Under the pieces are notes generated by a model, which was not told the DNA's origin, did not search any database, and saw only the letters and a list, made by a program, of their open reading frames with translations. From NCBI GenBank assembly GCA_022749755.1, contig CM040447.1:2874545-2938544 (forward strand): a DNA stretch of 64,000 bases, written 5' to 3'. Shown piece by piece: positions 25,478 to 36,320 of this stretch (positions are counted from its first letter, which is position 1; the number at the start of each line of letters is the position of its first letter). A program made the position numbers and the translations under genes. Origin of the DNA: Azadirachta indica (lineage: Eukaryota; Streptophyta; Magnoliopsida; Sapindales; Meliaceae).

Positions 25478-25594
25478 GGTAATTAAGGGCAATTTTGTCC
25501 AAAAAAAAGTCAGTTGGCCATTTTTTAAAAGAATTTTGAACGGTGGTCATTTGAAAAAGTGCTGGTGAATAGTGGGTATTTTTGTAAATTTTCC
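25478..25594 (-). repeat. MULE right terminal inverted repeat
   Basis: Reverse-complement partner of 11899-12017, ending GTAAATTTTCC at 25594, followed by the 9-bp duplication tccattata. Confidence 0.9.
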
Positions 25595-25603
25595 TCCATT
25601 ATA

Positions 25604-27869
25604 TACTTCTTCGAGTAGTAACTTGAAAGTAGGAGAATAAATGTACTTCATTATGTCTAATAAGATTATTAATTTTCTCATGCTAGAATGTTTGATTTGG
25701 CTATTAGTCGAGTTGAACTTTGCATTAACTAAAGAAGAAACACGGGAAAAAGAAGAAAGTAATCAACTTTATGACAAATATTTTAATGAAAATACAACAA
25801 TTACTTTTAAGATAATTAGGCAAGGCATACAACTGTTGAGGTTTTAGTGAATTCAACAACATTAGCGTAGTAAAGTTCTTGTTGGACCACTTTTTCAACA
25901 TAAAAAAGTAGGTCAATTTTTACCTATATATTAGCTTAATAAAATAGTCATTACATATATTAAAGAAAAAGGCTTAAAAGATAAAAAGATAAAGTCAAGA
26001 TTCATAAAACTTCAATCAAAACTTCTATTAAGGCCAAATCCAATGAAAAGTCAATTTCAAGAAATCCTATGTCGTTCGAATTAGAGACAAACTAAAATCT
26101 TGAATTATCTTTAATTAGAAATCCTACTAGGAATTAAAAAAATATCGAAGAAAAAGGAGTCTTTTCTTGCATACAAAAAAATTTACTAGTTGATATCAAA
26201 TGACAAAATTCAGTATCAATAGATGTGTTTGGTATATTTTGTTGAGCAATTGTTGTCTACAAGGGCTATACACAATCTTATGGATCTATAGGTGATGCAA
26301 TTAGCTAATGATTAAGATACATTCAACTAATTAGCTAATTATTAAGATGCATTCAACCAATATCCCTGCGGCATAATGGTATGGATATTCACATGTAAAT
26401 TATTTGTAGAAAGCATTGATTAGTTTGGACAACAAATAAAGAATATCGTGCAAAGATCCTAAGCAAATTGCTAACCAACTAAAACTTAGAAAGTACTTAT
26501 TAGTGCATTCCAAGCATGTATTTTACCTCCCCAACATATAATAACTCAATATTTTTTATTCTAAAATGTGACTTTTACTTACTAGAGTAACCAATCATTG
26601 TGTATTATTTTTGCATAGTTATGGTTATATAAGGAGACTCTAATATATGAATCAAAGTTTGTGCATTATAATCCAAACGAAAATTTTCTTACATGGTTAA
26701 GTGAAAATCCGCAAAGGAGAATTTTCATCTCAATGATATTAATCTAACCATCTATAGTTGGAAAAATGAAATCTATGACATACTATAGATCTCATTCATA
26801 TATATTATTTAATAATAGTTTGTGTTTAAAAGTAAATATTTGTTTTAATTTAGTGTAAAAAATACCCACATAAGCAACAGTTGTTTTATGTTGCACAGTT
26901 GAAGACAATCATTTCATAAGGAGTTTATAGTCACTACCATAAAAGTGATATTCCTTGATAGAGGGCTTATTGAGAAAAGTTACTTCTATCAAAGCAACTT
27001 GATATAATTTGATCAATTACTAAGTATTTGTTGAAATACGAGTCTATTTTATAAAATCTCTTAACATAAGCAAATTAACAATTTATTAAAAATTGTTCTT
27101 GATAGAAAGACAAACTAATTTTTATTTAAATGGTGTTATTTGGTGAAATTATAAATATGCAATTTATTGAAAATAAATAACTACATAAATGGGTTATTAA
27201 CATTCTTGTGTAGGTGAATGTTAAGAGTTCTTTGTAACACATATGATATATTATTCTATACCATTGTTTTAGCAAAGTATAGAGATATGAATGTTATTAA
27301 GCTCTTCAATTCATTCTATAGCAGATAAAACGACGTAGATTTTAGGCCTCTTTTTTTTTTTTTCCATCAAACAAAGAATCAAAAGAGTTTATCCCAAAAA
27401 TTCTGTAAGTGGTCCAAAATAATACAGTCATCTCTTCTTCTACTGTCAAGACACAAAATCTTCATTTTTCAATTTCAATTTTTAATTTAAATATTTTTAA
27501 TGCTTCAATTGAAAACATTGAGTTGAAACACAAAGTTAATAAGAACTTTTTATCTAGAGGGTTGATATTTCGAGTAGGTATAACTATAATATTTTTTTGT
27601 AACTTTTTCTTTATTGATTTGTTTTTATATATTTTTCATTATTTATTAAGTTTTGCTAAAGTTATTTTACAATGTTAATGTTCAACTTATCTTGTACCTA
27701 GGATTTTTTAATTATTGGTAAACAATGTGGATTTCGATGAAAAAGAGATTTATTACTTGTAAGGAGATAACGTTTTATTTGTTTTAATTTGTTTATGATA
27801 ATATATGGTCGTGGATGTTTGTTGAATGATGTGAACAAAATTTGTTAATGTTATGGATGACTTTTAAGG
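25604..27869. other. Gene-poor AT-rich interval with a 30-bp tandem repeat
   Basis: Two adjacent 30-bp units (26301-26330 and 26331-26360) beginning TTAGCTAAT differ at a few positions. Near 26930 CACTACCATAAAAGTG resembles a CACTA-type end, but no partner was found. The small frames at 25641-25847 and 27409-27678 have AT-driven composition (Lys/Asn/Ile/Phe) and no recognisable domain. Confidence 0.5.
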
Positions 27870-28510
27870 GTGAGCAAAAATTGGTCATCTGGCAGAACAA
27901 AACGACTTGAACTAAATCGACTCGATTCCATTGGATTTTCTATCATTCAATTCGATTTTCAATTTTCTTGAATACTCAAATTGGTTTTCGGTTCAAATGA
28001 ACAAGCCCATAAACTGAACCGAGAAGAACTATAAGTTAAAAAACTAAAAAAATTAAAAGTATATATATGTTTAGCATTTAATGAAAAAGGTTGTGTGATA
28101 ATAGAATAGATATGTATACATGAAATCATCATATATAAAGTTTTTAGGAAAACAAACCTTAATCCTCGATTTTTTTTTAATCAAACTTTAATACAATAAG
28201 GGATAAAATTGGTGCTCATCATTTGTTGTAAGAATTTATAAATTTTTTATTTCATAATTTTGATGAGTTATACTTTATTAATATATTTATTTTTTATTTG
28301 TATTTATGAAATTAAGTTAGGTTAAAAATTGTTAGAGTATAAATAAACTCATGAAAGATATTTAAATTGTCTTAAAGTGGAAAAAGTTATGTTTGAATAA
28401 AAAAGAACCGAATCAGCCCGAACTGATTCGGTTTAACTGGATTAATACTTCAGTTTGGTTTTTTAAAATTCGAATGACTCGATTCGATTTCAAATTCTCA
28501 AAAATTTAAA
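27868..28510. mobile_element. hAT-like MITE remnant
   Basis: It starts near AAGGGTGAGCAAAAATTGG and contains the CGAACTGATTCGGTTT / ACTCGATTCGATTT words shared with the better-preserved element at 33118-33597. The right end is not clear, so it is called a remnant. No coding capacity. Confidence 0.4.
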
Positions 28511-28959
28511 TCGATATGAGAAATGCTAAGCTTTAGTGATTGTTCGCAATCTTTAGAGTGTGGTGGTTTATTGCTTTAAATATTTGAAGCATTGTGCTCT
28601 GTCGCTTTGACTATTTGGAGTGTTGCTTGATTCCTTCACTCATGATAAACCAATGTTTATCCTTATATTATTTTGTTATGTTTTGTTAGAAATCAACCTA
28701 ACCCAAATTTGCAAAAACCCAACCTATTGTACCTTACATCAAGCCTACAGAATGTTCTAAAAAATCATGGAGAGTCATGAAAACTTAATATTTATGGTAA
28801 AAAATCATGGAATTGCGATTAGTTGTTATGGAGAGTGGTTTGAGTGTTCTATTTTAACTCTTCTTCTTTAAATTATTGATGCAAATAGATTTTTAGGATA
28901 TATTATCATAATGATTATATAAATTTCCAACAAAATTTCAATTGCATTATTTACTTTTC

Positions 28960-31150
28960 TAAAGTTTGCCATGTCTACTGTATTCTTTTAATACGAATAA
29001 AAATATTTAATTTCCTCCAATACTTTAATATTATTTATTTTATATAATTATCAAAATTAAAGTTTCAAAAGCATTTAAAGGTTATTTAATTTAGAACTAA
29101 AACTACTTTAAAAACTAAGTGTATGAAAATGAATAAAAAAATTAAAAGGTTAAAATTTGCAAACTTCTTATTCTTTCAAACAATTAAAATATTGAATAAA
29201 TAAATTTTCAAGACTTTTGCTTGAAAACAATTAAGGAAGTAAAAAGATAATGAAGTAGAAAAACACACAATGATACACAATATTATTTTTCTTTTTCATT
29301 GTATTAAGTTAGCTAGTAAAGAATACGTTGATATAATTTCAAAATTAAATCCAACTAAAATTTAATCTGAATACATACTCTTGGAAATCTGCTCTCACAT
29401 TAACAAGAAGAGATTTATTTGAAAATTCGGTTTGTAGAATAAATTACAAAATAATTAATGGAAGAAAGGAATAAGTTAAAGTCAATATATAAGGTTGGAG
29501 AAAAAGCTGGTGGTGGGATTCCTTATGGGAAAAGGTGGTTCAGGAAAAGTAAATCATTCCCAAGTCATCTGCTATTTCCTCTCATATTTCTCATAACAGG
29601 CAACATACCAATTTTATCCAATGAATCCACATTCATGAAAAATTTTACTATACCTACTTGTACTCTTTTGATACTAATAAAAATATTTAATTTCCCATAA
29701 TATTTTAACATTATTTACTTTTTTATAATTATCTAAAATTGAAGTTTGAAGAGCATGTAAAGTTTATTTAATCTAGAGCTAAAGACACTTTAAAAAAGAT
29801 GTGTGTGAAAATAAAATATGAATAAAGAGAATTATTTATTTTGTTTATTCATATTTTAAGTGAGATATGATATAATCATGAAAAGAGATGTTGCATATGT
29901 CATTAATTTTGCGTTTAGAAATCTACAATTTATGATACGTGACAAAATTAAAACTTTCTTCAAAGAAAAAATAATCCTAAATTATTTGTAACAATTTTGA
30001 GAACAAATTAAAAATAAATCAATGATAATAAATTAAAAATAATAGTATTATGACATGGTTCATTTTTTTTATACTTAATAGTTTAAAGTAAGATCTTAGA
30101 ATAGTTATAATACTTGTATCAAATACTATAAAGACAAAATAATTATTAAAAATTACAAATATTAAAATTTAAAGACTAATATTAGAATTTTAAAAAATAC
30201 AAATGCTTAATTATTAATTAGCCTTATCATATTTTTTTTATTTCCAAGAGTATACATTTATCCAAAAATTTGATTTGCAGAATAAATTGCAAAAAATTAA
30301 TGGAAGGACTAATTTCAAGTCAAGACATGGGGTTGAGAGAAAAGGCTACGATATTGCTACGATATTGCTGAGATGAATCCTTACTTATAAATATTATTAT
30401 TATTATAATTAAGAAAAAGGAAAAGGCCGGTTCAAGATTACTAAACTATTGTCTTGTCATTATTTTCTTATATTTCCTGTCATATTTCTCATAAAAACTA
30501 GCATACCAATTTTATTCCTTAAACCTGAGAATTTTACCGTGCCTTCTTGTACTCTTTCGATACTAATGAATATATTTAATTTCCTATAATATTTAACATT
30601 ATTTACTTTTTTATAGTTATCTAAAATTAAAATTTCAAGAGCATGCAAGGTTGTTTAATTTAGAGCTAAAAACTAGTTTAAAAAAAAATGTGTGAAAATA
30701 AAATTGTGAATAAACAGAATTATTTATTTTATTTATTCATATTTTAAGTGAGATAGGATCTACTCATGAAAAGAGATGTTGCATATATCATTAATTTTGT
30801 GCTTTGCAATCTACAATTTATAATAGGTGACAAAATTAAAAATTTCTTAGAAGAAAAAATAATCTAAATTACTTATAATAGTTTTTAAAACAAATTAAAA
30901 ATAAGTTAATAGAAATGAATAAAAATAATAATGTTATGACAAGATTCATTTCTTTTACTTAATAGTTTAAAGTAAGATAATAAAATAGTTATAACATTGG
31001 CACGACAAAATAAAAATGAATTACATTTCAAAGAAGATAAAGACAAAAAAATTAATAAAAATAACAAATATTATAATTTGAAGATTAATATTAAAATTTA
31101 AAAATATACAAATGCTTAATTATTAATTACACTTGTCATATTTCTTGTTT
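28960..31150. repeat. Tandemly duplicated block, about 0.7-0.9-kb units, three copies
   Basis: The segment at 29432-30240 is repeated at 30277-31140 (for example GAATAAATT[AG]CAAAA at about 29435 and 30280, offset about 845; TTTATTCATATTTTAAGTGAGAT occurs in both). A third, more diverged and shorter copy begins near 28974 (ATTTAATTTCCT[CA][CT]AAT words). Units contain the near-palindrome ATGAATAAA...TTTATTCAT. Open frames inside are not conserved between copies. Confidence 0.75.
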
Positions 31151-33109
31151 TTATTTCTTTTCTATTTTTTACAGTTATCGTTCTTTAGATGGCTTCAATG
31201 TTATATTAGATAAAAATCTTTATTATGTAAAACTTTTTATTTAATTAAAGAAATTTTGTGATTTTTTAAATAAAAAATTATCATTACATAAAAAAATTTA
31301 AAAATAAAATGTGTTATTTAAGATTATCTTATATTAGCCTATCCCTTAACCATTGCTATTCAGTAATGGTGAGGAGTTTCCTTTGATTTGATCCAGGACA
31401 ACGGAGATGGGAGCTACATGTACAATAGTGTTTGACTCTACAGTTACACATAGTCTCATTATATTCAGAAACTGATGCTTGCAGATGGGTGGAGGAGAAG
31501 AATAAGTTTGTGGTGCATCCACAGCGGATCAACGATACTTATTTTCTCTGGAGTAGGCAACCTGAAGATGCTTATTTACCATAGATTCGGTGAAGAATCT
31601 TGTAATTCCACTTCTGAAGCCATTCTTTGATTTTTTTTCATGCATTTAATTTTGTTCATGATGGAACCAATAATGTAAATCATATCGTAATTTGATTTTT
31701 GTGAATGATGTAATTTTATAAATTACAGAGCAAGGAGATAATTAAAATTCAATAATGTTGTTATGGTATTGCTGTTTACATTTTGGTATTATTTTATTCC
31801 TCTTAATGATTGGTTCTTTCCTATTTTAGATCTCCTCTCGTTCAGGGTATTAAAGCTGTATTGCTCTTAATTGATTAACTTGTTCGATAGCTTAAAACAC
31901 TACTTAATTTGCTAATTCAATTATTTATAAGCTTAATTTATTTTTTGCCACGTGGTCCGAATGGGAAATTTAAAAAAAAAAAAAAAATACCAATTTTTTT
32001 TTTTTTAAGGCAAAAATGGACCTCGTTTGTCTAGAACCAAGGCGACGACCATCGGCTGAAGGCAGCGAGGACGACGGTGCCGGTTATGGCTTTAAAGGTA
32101 TCGGCGAGCATACTTGGTGATTTAAAGCGGTTTTTGTTTGTATTTAAATCTAATTTGTTGTTTGGATTTAAATTTTGTTAATTATTGTTTTTTATTTTTA
32201 AATTCAATTAGGGTTTTCTGTTGCTATTTATTATTAAATTTGAATTGGGTTTTTTAATTTTAGGGAATTGTCACTGTTTAAAGCTAACCCGGTAAGATAC
32301 TTTTCAAATTGACAAATTGTGACTTTGGCACGTAAATTGGGTAAGAAATTAATTAATAAGGTGACGATTGTATCATATTGTTGAATCAAAGTAAGAAATT
32401 AATTAGTAAGGTCATGATGGAAGGTGCCTGTCTTCCAAACCTTTATTTGGAGGGTATGCGTTTGAACCCTGTAAATTGTAAGCTCCTTCCAACAAAGTGT
32501 GGGGTGCTCCCGACTGTATGTGCATAAATATTTAGAGTGAACTACAACAGCATGTACCTCTCATTGGATTAAATCATATAATCTCAATTTATTATTGGTA
32601 GTGATTATTATAGATATAAGTTGAAATTAACTTGAATATATGCTACTGTATTTGAATTCCATGTTTTCCTTTTAATCCTTACAAAGAAAATATATCGAGC
32701 ACATCCACTACAAGAATTAACTTGGCCCTTTTTCTTGCTTGGTCAGGTTTATGTTGTATTTTTCAACTTTATGTGACGGATGTCAATCAATGGGAAAAAG
32801 CTACTGCGTGCTGCTTAAATGCTCTTCAAAACTAATCGTCACTGCGAGTGTTGAAAATAGATTTGAATTCACTCATATTTTGTATCATGTACTTTTAAAA
32901 ATGCAGCGGGATTGGACATGACTAAAACTAAACGGCTGGATAGTCTTTTAAAAAATTTAATAATTAAATTTTTTTTTATCCAATAAAGTGTGATAATTAA
33001 TTAAAAAACATTAAAATGTAGTTTAAACCTTTTATTTTAAGTAATATAACATGTCTTAATAAATTTTTAAAAGTTAAAGGATAGAAAAAATTAAGATTGA
33101 CTTAAAATA
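31151..33109. other. Gene-poor interval with exon-like scraps
   Basis: At 31475-31582 a plus-strand frame reads CRWVEEKNKFVVHPQR...FLWSRQPEDAYLP then stops. It follows a TGCTTGCAG acceptor-like site and looks more gene-like than its surroundings, but I cannot name it. At 32019-32123 a GC-richer stretch could encode 34 residues. At 32395-32525 a possible SINE scrap has a B-box-like GTTTGAACCC. Runs of A and T occur near 31971-32006. Confidence 0.3.
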
Positions 33110-33117
33110 GTTTCACA

Positions 33118-33597
33118 TAGGGTTAGGCAAAAATGTCTAATTGAATCAAGTCGAACTGAATTGTTCGGTTTAGTTTGGATTAATTCTAAAGATAAATTCA
33201 ATTTTATTCGGTTCTAATGCAATCGATTTGGTTTGAATTCAACTTTTAATTAAATTTAAACAGAAATCGATTATAAAATTTTATTTGAACACTAATTTTT
33301 TTAAAAATTATATTCATTTACGTCAATAACATAAAAATAAGAGAAATTATTATAAATTTTAAAAAATTTTTTTTTTCTAATTATTATATAGTTAAAAAAC
33401 TCATATGAAAATATACAAAAAAAATTTTTTTGAAAACTGAAGCTCGGTATTGAAGTGCAAGTAATGAACCGAACTTAAAACCAAACCAATCCAAACTAAA
33501 CAGTTCAATTTAGCTCAGTTTGATTTTATATTTCATATATTCTTTATTAGGTTCCATTTTTATAAAAATCGAATCAAACTCAATTTTACCACCCCTA
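33118..33597. mobile_element. hAT-like MITE, 480 bp
   Basis: The left end TAGGGTTAGGCAAAAATG and the inverted right end TAGGGGTGGTAAAATTGAG are alike. The flanking octamers gtttcaca (33110-33117) and gctccaca (33598-33605) match at 6 of 8, both differences being C/T. The TAGGGGTGG ends and 8-bp duplication fit the hAT superfamily. The interior has CGAAC/TTCGG-rich words and no coding capacity. Confidence 0.7.
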
Positions 33598-33605
33598 GCT
33601 CCACA

Positions 33606-35174
33606 TCTCAGAGGGAGGATACCAAGAAGTAAAACCGATTTTACTTTGGAGTGCTTTGTATATTTAGGATCTAAGTACTGTGTGTTTTTCATCTAACTTT
33701 TTCAAACTGAAACGTTTCTTTCTTAGTTATTAAATGTTTCTTATAATGTAAGCGTGCACTTGTTTTTAATGTTTTGTCTTGCCTTTCTTTTTCTCCCTTC
33801 TTTTCGCAGCAAGTTTTGTTTATTAGATGAAATCGATGTGTTTATTTCAGGGTTAGTGTAGATATATTAGCTTCTTTCCGTTGCCTGATAGAAACTTGAA
33901 CTACAATGATCTTTTGATCACCACAAGATTTACATTACATTAAACCATGATAGCATCTAGAATTGTTATGTGGTGAACTTCATGTATTGGGATCTCGGAA
34001 ATACTGATCCGAATTTGGTTCTGGTAACAACAGCCATTTGAAAAGACGCATATCTCCAAATTAAGAATTCTTTCCAAGGACCGATTCATCAGACAATCCA
34101 AAGGATGACGATGTTGACCTTACTCTAGAGACAGCAAAGTTCTCTTTCAGGCGCATTCATTCAATTTCACTAAATTTGACAAGTCTCTCTTCATCTTCTA
34201 CTTCCTGTCTTTCTCTGTCATTCGTCTTTTTCATTGTCAGCACTGTGAGTATTGCTTTTCTCTATTTGTCCTTTTCTTTTTCTTTCATTTTTCTGTAAAT
34301 AATGTAGGTCTTTTTTATTTGTTTTAAATGTATACTCAACGTGGGTTTACTGTGATAGTTTTAATCCTCTTCTTTTTTTGGGTCGGTGTAGTTTTGTTTC
34401 AAAACTCACTTTTTGTTTTTAGCCTTTTATTATTATACGCAAGTTATTATTATCATTTATATTTTTTTATGATTTATTTTTATTTCTATTGAAGAAAGAA
34501 AACTAATAATTGATGATTGTATGAAAGTAGTAAAAAAGTATAAATTTTTATTTTTCTTATTTTTTTGAAACTGAATAATGTTAGTAGTTTATTATTTTTT
34601 ATTCAAAATAGAAATAAAACTAAAATAATAATAAGAAGAAAAATAAAAAAAAAGAATTAGTTTTTTTTCACTATCTTCATACAACAACAATTATTACTTT
34701 TCATTATTTAATAGAAAAGAAAAATAAATAAGAAATAATAACAACAATATCAAAAATAAAAAAATCCATGAATTCTAAAAGTGGAGTAGGTTGAGAGTTT
34801 TAAAAATAAAAAAAAAATAATTAGGTAAAACAATGATAGAGTTAAGGTTTCAATAATTCGTGTTAATGAGGTTATTTTAATTATTTAACGTTTTTCTACT
34901 GGTCAACCCACAGTTAATTGGATTAAATATTTTAACCAAGCTATATTTAACGTTTTTCTAGTAGTTAACACACAGTTAAGTGGATTGAAATACTTTAACA
35001 CAGAGATCTTTGTGAATTTTTATAAGTTTTCTCATTACTTGTAATTTTCACAAATCTTAGCAAAGGCATATAAAAATACCACTTTTCTCTTTTGGTTACA
35101 GGATGTGCTAAATTTTTTGTACAATATTATTTCTTAAAATAAAGTACTACGTAATTAAATTATTTTTTGATTAG
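33606..35174. other. AT-rich interval with a 62-bp tandem duplication
   Basis: Bases near 34883-34944 and 34945-35010 are two copies of a unit with ATTTAACGTTTTTCTA and CACAGTTAA (offset 62). Bases 33960-34240 have higher GC and could be an old gene scrap (one frame reads DDDVDLTLETAKFSFRRIHS), but I cannot assign it. No intact gene. Confidence 0.4.
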
Positions 35175-35177
35175 TTG

Positions 35178-36320
35178 GTGATGGTGATGGTAAATCCATA
35201 TCCTTTTGGCATGATAAATGGTTGGATTCTCCTATTTCGAATACACTAGGTGTAGGCAATGTTGGGGAAAATCTAACTTCTACTATCTCCTGTGTTATTC
35301 GTCATTCGACGTGGGCTCTCCCCTCCTGTTTTCAAAATCACTTTCCTGAAGTATTTGCTGCCATTCAGTTAATCGCTCTGCCTCCAACAGAGACTCCATA
35401 TAAGCCTATTTGGGAAAGTTCGTCTTTCGGCAAACTGACCTTTTCTGAAAGCTTTGAATTTGTTCAGTGCAAAAGGAATTATATTTGTTGAGCTAGCCAC
35501 CAAAACTTTTTTTTCTTTTTTGGGGCTTAATTTATCATCGACTAACTACGGATGAGATTTTTTCAAAGCTTAGCGGTCTCCCTTTCACCTGTTTTCTTGC
35601 TTTGTTGTGAAGGGGCTGACTCGGCTCACTGCAAATTTGCAAGATATGTTTGGCTTTAAGGGTTCTCTATTTTTCAGTTTTTCAATACATGCTAGGTTCA
35701 CTTTCTGCGCTTTGGACCTTTCTAATCTCAAAGCATATGTCATCTCGGCTTTTCCATGTTTGGATTTGGAAAGCTTGTAATAATGCCATCTTTGCTTTCA
35801 CTTGCTCATTGAATCAGGTTATTTCAGATTATCGTACTTAAGTTTGCTTGCTCAGCTCTCACAACCGTGAGCTTGTTCTATTCATCGACCTCTTGGTATT
35901 CCTACCAGTTATTGTATGGCTCCTAAGGTGACTCCGGTTGTTCGGCATCCTCCTCTTTAGGACGGATTTAAGGCTAATCCTGACGGCATGCATGTCTAAA
36001 GGTAATCTTGGCATCTCTGCTTCTGTAGGAGTTTTTCAGATTCTTTAAATAATTTCTATGATGATTTTGTGATGCCATTGAGTTTTCGTATCCATTTTTT
36101 TGGCGGAGCTGCATGTAATTCTTCAAGCTATTATTTATGGTTACGAACAAAACTTGCTTTCTCTTTGGCTTGAAAGTGATTCACTTTTTGTCCTTTCCTA
36201 CATTCAGAGTTCTGCGTTTACTCCTCCATGGAAACTCCTCTTGTTGTGGTTTCAGTGTCGTGTCTTCATTTTTCGTATGCTTTTCGGGAAGGGAATAAAA
36301 TTGTTGATAAATTGAAAAAC
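35178..36320 (+). pseudogene. LINE non-LTR retrotransposon 3' fragment (zf-RVT and RNase H parts)
   Basis: Broken plus-strand frames match the C-terminal part of plant LINE polyproteins. First comes GDGKSISFWHDKWL, the linker after the reverse transcriptase (35180-35225). Then follow a decayed zf-RVT region (a YHRLTTDEIFSKLSG-like segment near 35535-35580) and an RNase H-like tail with AELHVILQAIIYG, LWLESDSLFVLSYI and a REGNK-like end near 36100-36310. Frameshifts and stops occur throughout. The reverse transcriptase itself is absent, so this is a 5'-truncated, dead copy. It starts abruptly after an AT-rich tract, as expected for LINE truncation. Confidence 0.75.

Larger units (their letters stand above)
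11899..25594. mobile_element. 13.7-kb Mutator-like element (MULE) carrying transposase and Ulp1-like gene
   Basis: The left end begins GGAAAATTTAGAAAAA and the right end is its inverted counterpart. The two align over about 115 bp (11899-12017 against 25478-25594), roughly 85% identical by eye. The flanking 9 bp are ttcattata (11890-11898) and tccattata (25595-25603), an 8/9 match and the 9-bp target duplication expected of MULEs. Inside are a MuDR-type transposase pseudogene on plus and a DUF1985/Ulp1 pseudogene on minus, arranged convergently. Such Ulp1-bearing MULEs are known from Arabidopsis (Kaonashi) and melon. Frameshifts and stops in both genes mean this copy is not autonomous. Confidence 0.93.

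Noticed and set aside
32395..32525. tRNA- or SINE-like stretch with GTTTGAACCC
   Set aside because: No cloverleaf can be drawn and the A box is poor; not a tRNA gene.
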